The notes: generated by a model not told the origin, from the letters alone. A DNA stretch of 64,000 nucleotides from Ga0077555 sp963746315 (GCA_963746315.1 CAVVAR010000012.1:1240001-1304000), one strand, 5' to 3'. Positions 43,144-52,387 are shown, counted from the first letter of the stretch. Numbers and translations: made by a program.

Positions 43144-43887
43144 ATGAGACTGAAAGGCAAGGTCGCCATCATTACTGGCGGTGCGCATGGCATGGGCGAG
43201 GCGGAAGCCCGACTGTTCGCCAAGGAAGGCGCGGCGGTGGTCATCGCCGACGTGCTTCAGAAGGAAGGCGAAGCAGTCGCCGCCGACATTTCTGCCGGAC
43301 AGGGCCGGGCAACCTTCGTTACGACTGACGTGACGTCGGAGCTGGCTTGGGACAAGCTGATCGCCGCCACCATTGCCACGTACGGCAGGCTGGACATCCT
43401 CGTCAACAATGCCGGTATCAGCGGCAGCTCGGTCGGCGATGAGTTGGCGTTGGCTGGCTGGGAACGGCTCATGGCCGTCAATGCCACCAGTGTTTTCCTG
43501 GGTACCACTCGCGCCGCGGCCGTGATGGCAAAGTCCGGTGGCGGCTCGATCGTCAACATCTCCTCGATCATGGGCTTCATCGGCGGCGCCGACAGCCATC
43601 CCGGCTACAGCGCTTCGAAGGGTGCGGTGCGCATCTTCACCAAGTCGGCGGCCGTCCGCTTCGGGCCGAGCGGGGTGCGAGTCAACTCCGTGCATCCGGG
43701 CTACCTGCCGCCGATGCTGAACAATACCAACGCGAGCGGACGCGAGGCCAAGGCCGCCGAAACGCCACTGCGCCGCCTGGGCGGGGTTATGGATGTCGCC
43801 TATGGCGTGCTGTACCTGGCCTCGGACGAAGCATCTTTCGTCACTGGAACCGAACTGGTGATAGACGGCGGCTACATAGCGCAGTAG
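43144..43887 (+). CDS. short-chain dehydrogenase/reductase (SDR)
   Basis: A 247-residue classical SDR related to the one at 41915. TGGAHGMG is the cofactor loop, NNAGISG the NxxG motif, and YSASK plus INISSIMG-type Ser (VNISSIMG) form the active site. The end SFVTGTELVIDGGYIAQ is the usual C-terminal strand. GAGGAGG upstream fixes the start. Asp after beta-2 (VIADVL) suggests NAD. The two SDR genes are about 430 bases apart with the inverted hairpin element between, so they are not a tight operon. Confidence 0.92.
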   Translation: MRLKGKVAIITGGAHGMGEAEARLFAKEGAAVVIADVLQKEGEAVAADISAGQGRATFVTTDVTSELAWDKLIAATIATYGRLDILVNNAGISGSSVGDELALAGWERLMAVNATSVFLGTTRAAAVMAKSGGGSIVNISSIMGFIGGADSHPGYSASKGAVRIFTKSAAVRFGPSGVRVNSVHPGYLPPMLNNTNASGREAKAAETPLRRLGGVMDVAYGVLYLASDEASFVTGTELVIDGGYIAQ

Positions 43888-44383
43888 CGCTTGGAGCTGA
43901 ATAGAAGGGCGCCGGGCCTGACGAAGCGCGTGGGGCAGGCATTTCCGGTCCAGTTCCAGCCGCGCGGCTCCAGAATCAGCCAGACGGTCAATTAGGAGCG
44001 ACTTGTCGCCACGGAAAGCCAACGGGTTGAGACCCGAGTGTGGATGCGTTGGCTTGCCGCGCTGGCCGCTGCGAATTTGCTCGCCGCTGCTGTTTTCTTT
44101 AACGCGCGACGGCGTTCTTCCAAAGCTGACCTTGAGCTCGCCCCGCACCCTTTCAATCATTCGCCCAATGGAGGCCGAGGTCTCTTTTCGGCAGATCGGC
44201 TGGCCGAGTGATCTGCTTCGCAATTTGCTCCGTTCCATCGGATTGATGTTCGACCGGATCGAGACCAACGCTCTCCACCGCGAAAAGCGCGTGATGTGTT
44301 CTTCGGGCAGAATTGGACGAGAAGCCTTCGCAAGCGCCTATCGATGCGCGGCGTGCAGCTAATCCCAGGCGAAGAGACGGAAA
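43888..44383. other. 496-base intergenic region, no gene seen
   Basis: Less GC-rich than neighbours. Open frames on both strands (for example 44003-44362 +) have no ribosome site and no recognisable motif. Could be remains of a decayed gene. Confidence 0.4.
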
Positions 44384-45088
44384 ATGCGAGCACTGGTCGT
44401 TGGAGCATCGGGTGGGATTGGCGCGGCATTCGTGGCCAAGCTGGTTGGCGATCCGCGCTATACGCAGGTCATCGTATGGAGCCGGTCCGCCGCCGTTGCG
44501 TCAGGCGAGAAGATCGTCGCTCATTTCATCGACCTGCGAGACGAGTCTACGATCGAAGCGGCCGCCGCGAGCCTTGGCGAAGTAGATCTCGCGATCGTCG
44601 CGACGGGGGTGCTGCACGATGGGCATCTCGAGCCAGAGAAGTCTTGGAGATCGCTCACACCAAGCGCAATGATCCGCGCCTTTGAAATCAACACAATCGG
44701 TCCGGCCTTGGTCGCCAAGCACGTCCTGCCGCACTTGCCCCGCGACCGGCGCGCCGTATTCGCAGCGCTTTCGGCGCGCGTCGGCAGCATTAGCGACAAT
44801 CGGCTGGGCGGATGGCACAGCTATCGCGCTTCGAAAGCCGCCCTAAATCAGCTGATCCGGTGCTTCGGCATCGAGTTGTCTCTAAAGAGGCCGCTCGCAA
44901 TATGCATTGGCCTACATCCGGGCACGGTCGATACAGGCATGTCGAAGCCCTACCAAGGTGGTGTGCCAAACGACAAGCTGTTCGCGCCAGAGCAGTCCGC
45001 GCTTCGTCTCCTGAGTGTGCTCGATGGCCTGACGCCGGCTCAATCCGGCCGCGTTTACGACTGGGCAGGCGCCGAAATACAGGCGTAA
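44384..45088 (+). CDS. SDR family protein, CsgA-like subgroup
   Basis: A 234-residue short-chain dehydrogenase with an early glycine motif (VVGASGGIGAAF, residues 5-16), the NxxG position changed (VATGVLHDG), and the catalytic pair in the SYRASKAALNQ segment. HPGTVDTGMSKPY and the end SGRVYDWAGAEIQA are typical of the CsgA/YciK-like group, in which the C-terminal lid is short. Substrate unknown. It starts right at the N-terminal strand, so no residues are missing. Confidence 0.87.
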   Translation: MRALVVGASGGIGAAFVAKLVGDPRYTQVIVWSRSAAVASGEKIVAHFIDLRDESTIEAAAASLGEVDLAIVATGVLHDGHLEPEKSWRSLTPSAMIRAFEINTIGPALVAKHVLPHLPRDRRAVFAALSARVGSISDNRLGGWHSYRASKAALNQLIRCFGIELSLKRPLAICIGLHPGTVDTGMSKPYQGGVPNDKLFAPEQSALRLLSVLDGLTPAQSGRVYDWAGAEIQA

Positions 45089-45295
45089 ACATCAGCTCGC
45101 TGACGGCACGCGAAGCCTATCGCGATAGAGGCAAGAGTGGCGTGACGCCGGTTGCCTCAGCAAAGTGGACCAAGAGGGCACAACACGGTGTGAGTGATGC
45201 GCTGCGGTGCGCTTGCCGCTGGCGACAGGCGCATCTCTTGAATGCTTCGGCAATGAAAACATCTGCCTTCCTGCAGGACGAAAGGCTCCACCGCC

Positions 45296-45946
45296 ATGAC
45301 GAAGAGACGCAAGACCATCTATGTAGGCTTGGCAGTCATCGTCGCCATTCTCGCCATCGCGGCCGTAGCCGCAGGACCCATCATGAGCCGCGTCGAACAA
45401 CCCGACTACAAGGTGACGATGACCGACGGTGCGATCGAGATCCGCTCCTACGGCCCCATGATCGCCGCCGAGGCCGAGGTGAGGGGGGAGCGCAAGGCCG
45501 CCATCAACGAGGGCTTCCGGCTGATCGCCGCATATATTTTCGGCGCCAACACGCCGAACGCCAAGATCGCGATGACGGCGCCTGTCCAGCAGCAGAGCTC
45601 GCAGAAGATCGCCATGACGGCCCCGGTTACCCAGCAGACCGCCGGCGACAGCTGGACGGTGCGCTTCATCATGCCGAGCAACTGGACGCTCGAGACCCTG
45701 CCAGCACCCCACGATACGCGCGTCACGCTGAAGCCCGTGCCGGCAAACCGCATGCTGGTGATCCGATTCTCCGGGAGCGCCAGCGACAGCCAGATCAAAA
45801 CCAAGACCGACGAGCTGCGCCGGTATGCCGCCGACAAGATGCTGGCGACGGTCGGCGAGCCGCTGCTCGCCTTCTACAATCCGCCCTGGACATTGCCGTT
45901 CTTCCGCCGCAACGAGATCATGCTCGAGCTGGCGGCGGGCGGCTGA
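45296..45946 (+). CDS. SOUL family heme-binding protein, membrane-anchored
   Basis: A 216-residue protein with one N-terminal transmembrane helix (TIYVGLAVIVAILAIAAVAAG, split) and a periplasmic SOUL domain. Family features are VEQPDYKVTMTDGAIEIRSYGP, then FRLIAAYIFGANTPNAKIAMTAPV (each partial), and the final PPWTLPFFRRNEIMLEL. The phrase KIAMTAPV occurs twice, 20 residues apart, an internal repetition typical of the family. SOUL proteins bind heme or porphyrin; here hemB and hemA are a few kilobases away, but not in the same unit. Confidence 0.88.
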   Translation: MTKRRKTIYVGLAVIVAILAIAAVAAGPIMSRVEQPDYKVTMTDGAIEIRSYGPMIAAEAEVRGERKAAINEGFRLIAAYIFGANTPNAKIAMTAPVQQQSSQKIAMTAPVTQQTAGDSWTVRFIMPSNWTLETLPAPHDTRVTLKPVPANRMLVIRFSGSASDSQIKTKTDELRRYAADKMLATVGEPLLAFYNPPWTLPFFRRNEIMLELAAGG

Positions 45947-45977
45947 TCCTCGGCAAGCAAGAGATGGACCCGGCGTC

Positions 45978-46190
45978 ATGCGCTGGCGGGACTGTCACAG
46001 CTTCCATGATTTTCGCCGGCCGGCAGAACCGCGCCTCCTGGGCCCGATCTTCGACTACATCGACGGCGCGGCCGACGACGAGACGATGCGTCGACGTGAT
46101 GACCTGGTCGCACAACCACGATTAGCGGACCCTCCCGGGAGTAGGCATCAGTCGATCAGTGGCCGCGTGCTCATTGGTGCTTCGCGCTGA
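45978..46190 (+). pseudogene. N-terminal fragment of an FMN-dependent alpha-hydroxy-acid dehydrogenase (LldD/MdlB-like)
   Basis: Starting MRWRDCHSFHDFRRPAEPRL, the frame codes the opening of the family, with the FDYIDGAADDETMRRR block that leads to the TIM barrel. After about 45 residues the similarity ends and a stop follows at 46190. A full enzyme has about 380 residues with an FMN site and a catalytic His; none of this is present. The remnant abuts the 3' end of rsgA, so the rest was probably lost by deletion or rearrangement there. Confidence 0.7.
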
Positions 46191-47156
46191 CTACTTTCTA
46201 GCGCGACGGGATCGCGCGAAATCAGCCAAACGGTCAGCTTGGAGTTCACCCCGGCTGACAGCCGCGCGAACGGCGCAAGCAGGTTCGCTGTCGTGCTGGC
46301 AGTTTCTGAACTTGCACTCGGCTGCCAGCAAATCGATATCTTCATAACGGTCTTCGGTCGTTTCTGCCGTCTCCCAGATCTCGAGGCCCCTGAGGCCGGG
46401 AGTATCGATTATTGAGCCGCCCCCCGGTCGATTGAACAGTCTACGATGGGTCGTCGTGTGGCGACCACGATCGTCGTGAGCCCGGACGGTCTGGGTTGCT
46501 TGCGCGGCGCGCCCGAGCCACTGATTGATCAACGTCGACTTGCCAACGCCGGAAGACCCCAGGAGGACGACGGTCTGTTCTGGATGGAAATACGGCTCCA
46601 GTTGCTCGAGCCCCTTGCCGTCGCGCGCGCTGATATTGTGAATTGGTATGCCGGGGCCAACCTCGGCAATCTGCTTGGCCGCGTCTGCCGGGTCTCGAGA
46701 CAGGTCTGCCTTGTTGAGCACAATTACGGGACGTGCGCCGCTACCGCGAACCAGCTCAACGAAGCGCTTCAGGCGGGCCAAATTGAAATCACCGTCAAGC
46801 CCCATGACAATGAAGACACTGTCGGCATTCGACGCCAACAGCTGCGGGAGCTGTTCACCGGATGCCTTCCGGATTAGCGCGCTCGTGCGCGTGAAAACAC
46901 CCACAATCGTGGCGGGCCCATTGCCTGCCGAAGGTCGAAAAGCGACGAAGTCACCAACCCCTGGAAGGTCCGAGCGCTGCGTTACCGAATTTCGGAGGGC
47001 CCCACTCGCTTCGGCGGTGATCTCGTCGTCGCCGGTGGCGATTTCGTAGTGAGTGCGATGCTCTCCGACAATTCTGCCCGGCAAAAGACCTTGGCTCTCG
47101 AACGTTGCGGCTTCTCTTTGCTGAAGTTCAGTCCATCTGAAAGCTACGAGTGTCAC
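46191..47156 (-). CDS. rsgA: ribosome small-subunit-dependent GTPase A
   Basis: A 321-residue circularly permuted GTPase that helps mature the 30S subunit. The order OB-fold, G4 (LNKAD), G5 (ISARDGKG), G1 (GSSGVGKST), then G3 (DTPGLRG) is diagnostic. The zinc site CKFRNCQHDSEPAC follows. The C-terminus stops soon after (FARSRRARK) and is some 15-25 residues shorter than common RsgA proteins. The stop is exactly where the dehydrogenase remnant begins on the other strand, so a junction may have trimmed it; zinc and GTPase parts are complete. Confidence 0.93.
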   Translation of the reverse strand: MTLVAFRWTELQQREAATFESQGLLPGRIVGEHRTHYEIATGDDEITAEASGALRNSVTQRSDLPGVGDFVAFRPSAGNGPATIVGVFTRTSALIRKASGEQLPQLLASNADSVFIVMGLDGDFNLARLKRFVELVRGSGARPVIVLNKADLSRDPADAAKQIAEVGPGIPIHNISARDGKGLEQLEPYFHPEQTVVLLGSSGVGKSTLINQWLGRAAQATQTVRAHDDRGRHTTTHRRLFNRPGGGSIIDTPGLRGLEIWETAETTEDRYEDIDLLAAECKFRNCQHDSEPACAVRAAVSRGELQADRLADFARSRRARK

Positions 47157-47692
47157 GATTTAGATCCCCTTCTGTTACTCGACGCTCGATCTCTCGGGTC
47201 GGCCGCTTGTCGTCGTCAGCTCCGCGCTACTGTCGCACATTGACTGAAGCAGATCGCATCCGACCCGGCGATCACGATAGAGCTCGATTGTCACAATCAC
47301 GCAGCCGCTTTATTCTCTGCGTCTTGCATCACGGATCTAAAAAAGCGGTAGGCGGGTGCGCCTTGGGGCGTCACCCGCACCAGCCGGGCGCACGAGTTCC
47401 GCGACCTCTCACACAGCCGCCTGAGATTGTGAAAGCCGGTTCGCCTTGGTGAACCGTTCCTGTCCATCAAACGGCGATGACCGTTGGACATCTGGGAGCG
47501 GAAGTCTGTTGGCGTGATGGGTCGACTACTCACCGTAGCGATCCTCGTCCACCAGGAATGCCCCGATGGGCACCCCTGCGACGACCACGCTGCGGCTCGC
47601 TGGGACGCTCCCAGTGAACGAAGCGCTCATTCCAAGTATGTCGCGTGCGCAGCGCTACTACTGTTCTTTCCCGATCGCCCATAGAGGCCGTT
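47157..47692 (-). other. 536-base region between hemB and rsgA
   Basis: No convincing gene. Contains a hairpin at 47352-47378 (stem GCGGGTG/CACCCGC plus inner CGCC/GGCG, one-base bulge) that could end the hemB transcript, though it is over 300 bases away. A leftward frame of 78 codons at 47297-47533 lacks a ribosome site. Confidence 0.4.
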
Positions 47693-48757
47693 TCAGGCGC
47701 CGGCGTTCAGGATTGCCGCGGCGCGCGGCGCAAAATAGGTCAGCACGGCGTCGGCGCCGGCCCGCTTGAAGCCGAGCAGCGCTTCCATCATCACGCGGTC
47801 GCCGTCGAGCCAGCCGTTGCGGGCTGCAGCTTCCAGCATCGCGTACTCGCCAGACACCTGATAAGCCAGGGTCGGAACCCCGAACGTGTCCTTCACGCGG
47901 CGGATGATGTCGAGGTACGGCATGCCGGGCTTGATCATCACCATGTCGGCGCCCTCGGCGAGATCCAGCGCCACCTCGCGGATCGCCTCGTCGGTGTTGG
48001 CCGGATCCATCTGGTATGTGCGCTTGTCACCGATCAGCGTGGCATTGGTGCCGATGGCGTCGCGGAATGGGCCGTAAAAGCCGGACGCGTACTTGGCGGC
48101 ATAGGAAAGAATTTGCACGTCCTCGAAGCCGGCGCGGTCGAGGGACCGGCGGATGGCGCCCACGCGGCCGTCCATCATGTCGGAGGGCGCGATGCAATCG
48201 CTCCCGGCCTCGGCGAGCGCCAGCGCCTGGCTGCAGAGCACCTCAATCGTCGGGTCGTTGAGGATGCGGCCGGAGTCGTCGAGCAGGCCGTCGTGGCCAT
48301 GGCTGGTGTAGGGGTCGAGCGCCGCGTCGGTGATGATTCCGAGCTCGGGAACGGCTTGCTTGATGGCGCGCACCGCGCGGCACATCAGATTCGAGCGCCT
48401 GACCGCCTCGCTGCCGGTGGGATCGCGCAAGGCCCGATCGACGTTCGGGAACGGGGCGATGGCCGGGATGCCGAGCGCGGCAGCCTTCTCGGCCTCCGCG
48501 ACGGCTTCCTCCACGTTGACACGGTCGACGCCCGGCATGTGGGCCACGGGTACGCGCCGCTCCGTGCCGTCGATCAGGAAGATCGGCCAGACGAGATCGC
48601 TGGTCGTGAGGGTGTTCTCTGCGACGAGCCGCCGCGACCAATGCGACTTCCGATTGCGCCGCATTCTGACACCCGGATAACCGGGCGCGCTTGCGGCCGC
48701 GGTCTCGGCGGCGCGTTGCTCGGCGCGGGGCTCGATACGGCGCTGGGCAAAGGTCAT
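47693..48757 (-). CDS. hemB: delta-aminolevulinic acid dehydratase (porphobilinogen synthase)
   Basis: A 354-residue enzyme joining two 5-aminolevulinate molecules to porphobilinogen, the second step of heme and chlorophyll synthesis. Both Schiff-base lysines are visible: SYAAKYASGFYGPFR and MIKPGMPYLD. The metal-site segment is DAALDPYTSHGHDG, which has Asp/Thr/His where zinc enzymes have three Cys, so this is the magnesium-type site. The C-terminal YQVSGEYAML is conserved. The product of hemA (ALAS, 1.2 kb away on the other strand) is its substrate. Confidence 0.97.
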   Translation of the reverse strand: MTFAQRRIEPRAEQRAAETAAASAPGYPGVRMRRNRKSHWSRRLVAENTLTTSDLVWPIFLIDGTERRVPVAHMPGVDRVNVEEAVAEAEKAAALGIPAIAPFPNVDRALRDPTGSEAVRRSNLMCRAVRAIKQAVPELGIITDAALDPYTSHGHDGLLDDSGRILNDPTIEVLCSQALALAEAGSDCIAPSDMMDGRVGAIRRSLDRAGFEDVQILSYAAKYASGFYGPFRDAIGTNATLIGDKRTYQMDPANTDEAIREVALDLAEGADMVMIKPGMPYLDIIRRVKDTFGVPTLAYQVSGEYAMLEAAARNGWLDGDRVMMEALLGFKRAGADAVLTYFAPRAAAILNAGA

Positions 48758-48986
48758 AGCTGTTGCTCCGGGTAGTGGCGGCTCGCATGGCCGGATTCGG
48801 AAGGAGAATCCGCCTGGTCACGTCCCGTGGCAAGCGCATTCTCGCGCCCGTGGCGGCTGACGACGGATACGGCTATCGTCGCCACGGGCCGGCCGCTATC
48901 GGGTGCGTATGCTCGGCGGATCGGCGAGCGGACCAGCGACATGGCTCGTGAGGCCGTCTGGAAATGCCCTTGGCAAGGAGCTTGGC

Positions 48987-49640
48987 GTGACGACACCTTC
49001 GACGCGAGCGGTCATCGGCGGGGACTTGGTGGTGCACGGAGCGATTCGCAACGCCCACGAGGTCGAGGTCTGGGGCAGTGTGCTCGGATCGATCGCGGCT
49101 GAGCGGGTCGTGATCCACCCGGGCGGGCGCGTGGTCGGCACGCTGGAGGTGGACGCGGCCGATGTTCACGGCCTGCTCGACGGACGGGTCCGCGTTCGCC
49201 ATCTGATCAACATCGGCGCAACCGGCGTCGTGCACGGCGACGTGCGCTACGGCCAGCTTTCGCTCGCATCAGGCGGTGACCTGGCGGCTATGGTTCGCAA
49301 TGTGCCGCCGGAGCTTGGCGGGGACTTCGAGATGACCGTCAAGCGCGGGGGGCAGGTACGCGTCACGTCGGCCGACCTCTCCGCGAGTGACGTCGAGGAC
49401 GGGGCCGCCCAGCTGATCTATAGCGTGAGCAACGCCGCCAACGGCTTTCTAGCCTTGAGCGCCGCACCAGCGAGTGCGATCGAGACGTTCACGCAGGCCG
49501 ACATTGCAGCGGGGGGCGTGACCTTCGTTCACGATGGTGCAGGTGACGGCGTGGCCGGGTTCGACGTGGTGGTGACGGACGCCCAGGGCGCCACGGCCGG
49601 CCCTCCGCGTCGCGTCGCGGTCGCCGTTCTGCCATCCTGA
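48987..49640 (+). CDS. bactofilin-like domain fused to a cadherin/CSPG-like repeat
   Basis: A 217-residue protein. GTG at 48987 is chosen because AAGGAG lies six bases upstream. Residues about 8-105 are a polymer-forming bactofilin-type beta helix: VIGGDLVVHGAIRNAHEVEV, GSVLGSIAAERVVIHPGGRV, then GVVHGDVRYGQLSLASGG, with a regular 18-20 residue repeat. Residues about 115-217 resemble the repeats of cadherin-like/CSPG proteins: LSASDVEDGAAQLIYSVSNA, FTQADIAAGGVTFVHDGAGD, FDVVVTDAQGA. There is no signal peptide. Combining a cytoplasmic filament domain with a repeat usually found outside cells is unusual. hemB is divergent. Confidence 0.75.
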   Translation: MTTPSTRAVIGGDLVVHGAIRNAHEVEVWGSVLGSIAAERVVIHPGGRVVGTLEVDAADVHGLLDGRVRVRHLINIGATGVVHGDVRYGQLSLASGGDLAAMVRNVPPELGGDFEMTVKRGGQVRVTSADLSASDVEDGAAQLIYSVSNAANGFLALSAAPASAIETFTQADIAAGGVTFVHDGAGDGVAGFDVVVTDAQGATAGPPRRVAVAVLPS

Positions 49641-49997
49641 ACGGGCTATTGGAACAGCAGCAAATCGACCGTTGTGCGCGCGCTGGCGCCGCGGCCCGTT
49701 TGCTTTGGTTAAAGCGCCAGGGGCGAGCTGCCAACTCGGCCCGTGCCCTGCCTCCGCGAGACTCTCTGCCGCACCCGCCGGCGAGACGAGCTTGCGCGAT
49801 GTCAATTGGGCGGCCAGGGACGATGTGCGACATAGCGCGAGGTTGGGCATCGCCGGGTGACACATAGCATTCGCTGCATGTATTCTGCCGACAGCACAAG
49901 GTCGGCGCGGCGGCGGTTGGAGCTTGCGGTTGCGGCCGCATTGTCCTGCAAGGCCCGGGGCCACTGAGCCCCGCGCAATGGGTGGAAAGGCACGCTG
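49641..49997 (+). other. 357-base region upstream of hemA
   Basis: No gene seen. It should carry the hemA promoter. I looked for an FNR/FixK-type TTGAT-N4-ATCAA box, known for some hemA genes, and did not find one. Confidence 0.45.
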
Positions 49998-51224
49998 ATG
50001 GACTACGCGCGCGCGTTCGGGGACGCACTGGCCCGCATTCACAGCGAGGGCCGCTATCGCGTCTTCGCCGACATCTCCCGCACGCGAGGTGCCTTCCCGA
50101 AGGCTATGCGCCACGATCCCGAAGGCGTTCGTGACGTCACGGTCTGGTGCTCCAACGATTATCTCGGCATGGGGCAGCATCCCGCCGTCCTGTCCGCGAT
50201 GCACGAGGCGATCGACAACGTCGGCGCCGGCTCCGGCGGCACGCGGAACATCTCCGGCACGACGCATTACCACGTCGAGCTCGAGGCCGAGCTCGCCGAC
50301 CTTCACCAGAAGGAGGCGGCGCTCGTATTCACCTCCGCCTTCGTCGCCAACGATACAACGCTCGCCACCCTGCAGAGGTTGCTGCCGGATTCGATCATCC
50401 TGTCCGACGAGAAGAACCACGCCTCGATGATCGCCGGCATCCGCAACGGCGGCGGCGACAAGATGCTGTTTTCGCACAACGATGTGTACGACCTCGAGAG
50501 GAAGCTCGCCGCACTGCCGCGCGAGCGGGCCAAGATCATCGCCTTCGAGAGCGTCTACTCGATGGACGGCACCATTGCACCGATCGCAGCCATTTGCGCG
50601 CTGGCGAAGAGGTACGGTGCGCTGACCTATCTCGACGAGGTACATGCGGTCGGCATGTACGGCCCGCGCGGTGGCGGCATCGCCGAGCGCGACGGCGTGA
50701 TGGACCAGGTTGATATCATCAACGGCACGCTCGCCAAGGGCTTCGGCGTGATGGGCGGGTACATCGCGGCGAGCAAGGATCTATGTGATGCGATCCGCAG
50801 CTATGCGCCGGGCTTTATCTTCACCACGTCGCTGGCACCCGCCATCGCTGCCGGTGCGGTCGCCTCGATCCGCCACCTCAAAGTGTCCGGGCTCGAGCGG
50901 GCTCGTCACCAGGAGCGCGCGCGCACCTTGAAGCGCCGGCTGAAGAACGCGGGCCTGCCCGTCATCGACAACCCGAGCCACATCGTGCCCGTGCTCGTCG
51001 GCGATCCCATCATCTGCAAGCGGGTGACCGACCTGCTGCTCGATCGGCACGGCATCTATGTGCAGCCGATCAACTATCCGACCGTGCCGAAGGGCACCGA
51101 GCGGCTGCGCCTGACGCCGACCCCGCTTCACTCCGACGCCGACATGGATCGGCTCTGCGCGGCGCTTTCGGAGCTGTGGGCCGAGTGCCCGGTCAGCCTC
51201 GAGCAGAAGCGCGCCGCGGAGTAG
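49998..51224 (+). CDS. hemA: 5-aminolevulinate synthase (C4 pathway)
   Basis: A 408-residue PLP enzyme condensing glycine with succinyl-CoA, the Alphaproteobacteria-specific entry to tetrapyrroles. Key blocks: WCSNDYLGMGQHP, GSGGTRNISGTTHYH, ESVYSMDGTIAPI, DEVHAVGMYG, and the PLP lysine in NGTLAKGFGVMGG (about residue 245). The glycine-rich and C-terminal NYPTVPKGTERLRLTPTP segments are complete. GGAAAGG precedes the ATG. A hairpin follows the stop. Confidence 0.97.
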   Translation: MDYARAFGDALARIHSEGRYRVFADISRTRGAFPKAMRHDPEGVRDVTVWCSNDYLGMGQHPAVLSAMHEAIDNVGAGSGGTRNISGTTHYHVELEAELADLHQKEAALVFTSAFVANDTTLATLQRLLPDSIILSDEKNHASMIAGIRNGGGDKMLFSHNDVYDLERKLAALPRERAKIIAFESVYSMDGTIAPIAAICALAKRYGALTYLDEVHAVGMYGPRGGGIAERDGVMDQVDIINGTLAKGFGVMGGYIAASKDLCDAIRSYAPGFIFTTSLAPAIAAGAVASIRHLKVSGLERARHQERARTLKRRLKNAGLPVIDNPSHIVPVLVGDPIICKRVTDLLLDRHGIYVQPINYPTVPKGTERLRLTPTPLHSDADMDRLCAALSELWAECPVSLEQKRAAE

Positions 51225-51242
51225 GGCTTCATGCCTTGATCG

Positions 51243-51262
51243 GCCGCGGGGAGGTCCGCGGC
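51243..51262 (+). terminator. possible hemA terminator
   Basis: Perfect 7-base stem GCCGCGG/CCGCGGC with 6-base loop, 19 bases after the stop, followed by TTCGGCTTCGG; weak T content. Confidence 0.5.
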
Positions 51263-51347
51263 TTCGGCTTCGGTCTCAACGGCGCTTGTCCGCGTGGCTG
51301 AGAGCGTGCCAGTCTCCGGGATCGCTGCCCGATCAAGGAGGCCTGTC

Positions 51348-52244
51348 ATGACGGCCGCTGCCCAATCCCGAGCCGAGCCTGCTCGTAAATCCTATGAGAT
51401 CGACGTCGAGGACGTGACCTATGTCACGCATGGCGAAAAATCCTATCTCGCGCGCCTCTACAAGCCGAGAGGATCCGGACCATTCCCCGTCATCATCGAT
51501 CTCCACGGCGGCGCGTGGTGCAATCAGGACCGCACCAACGACAAAGTCATCTGCGAGGCGCTGGCACGAAGCGGTGTGCTGGTCGTGGCGCTCGACTTCC
51601 GCATGCCGCCGGATGCTGGTTATCCCGCCTCGCTCGCTGACATCAACTACGCGGTGCGTTGGGTGCGCGCGCATGCCGGCAAGCTGAAGGCGCGGCCGGA
51701 CCGGATCGGCTACATCGGCATATCCTCGGGCGGGCACCAGGGCATGCTCGCGGCGATGCGGCCCAAAGACCCTCGTTATGGCGCCGTGACCAGCACCGAC
51801 GTGCCGGCGGGCGACGCCAGCGTACAGTGCGTCGTGCTGCTATGGCCGGTGATTGACCCGCTCGGGCGCTATCGCTACGGCAAGGACTTGATTGCAAAGG
51901 GCGGAGACTATCCCGCCAACATCAACAACGTCATCCCGAGCCACGACAAGTTCTGGGGCAGTGAGGCGGCGATGGAGGAGGGCAGTCCGCCGGAGATCCT
52001 CGCCAAGGGCGAGGCCGTAGAGATGCCGCCGGTGCTCTACATCCAGGGCGACGCCGACAAGATGCACCCGCGACCGCATCTGGAGCGCTTCGTCGAACTC
52101 TACGGTAAGCGCGGCGGCTCGGTCGAGCTGCATCTTTACCCGGGCGAGGTCGAAGGCTTCGTGACGCGCGAGGCCAAGTCCGAGGACAACAAGCGCGCCG
52201 CAACCGACCGAATACTGGCGTTCGTGCATGAGGCCCTGGCCTGA
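51348..52244 (+). CDS. alpha/beta-hydrolase (HSL-like) with an unusual catalytic end
   Basis: A 298-residue hydrolase. The oxyanion motif is DLHGGAW, the nucleophile elbow GISSGGH, and the acid region GDADKMHPRPH. In typical members the catalytic His is in a YPGxxHGF segment; here the same place reads YPGEVEGF, so the His seems to be replaced by Glu. Another His (ELHLYPG) is nearby. The start at 51348 follows AAGGAGG. Possible esterase or lactonase; or a non-canonical or inactive form. The next gene rightward is a cupin. Confidence 0.85.
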   Translation: MTAAAQSRAEPARKSYEIDVEDVTYVTHGEKSYLARLYKPRGSGPFPVIIDLHGGAWCNQDRTNDKVICEALARSGVLVVALDFRMPPDAGYPASLADINYAVRWVRAHAGKLKARPDRIGYIGISSGGHQGMLAAMRPKDPRYGAVTSTDVPAGDASVQCVVLLWPVIDPLGRYRYGKDLIAKGGDYPANINNVIPSHDKFWGSEAAMEEGSPPEILAKGEAVEMPPVLYIQGDADKMHPRPHLERFVELYGKRGGSVELHLYPGEVEGFVTREAKSEDNKRAATDRILAFVHEALA

Positions 52245-52387
52245 CGGCCGGCGGGAGGGCCACCTGAGGCCGTGAGGTCGATCCAGCTCTGGCGCCGACC
52301 TTGTTGCGCTCTGCCCCCCGCAGTCCCTTCCCGCTCCAGCAGCCCCCGACACCGACCAACTTCTCAACCAGCCAAGGAGACCAACCC

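Noticed and set aside
43123..44268. 381-codon leftward frame across an SDR gene and the next gap
   Set aside because: Most of it is antisense to the SDR gene; the rest has no motif.
47297..47533. 78-codon leftward frame between rsgA and hemB
   Set aside because: No ribosome site, no recognisable motif, and Arg/Ser-rich composition like non-coding frames nearby.
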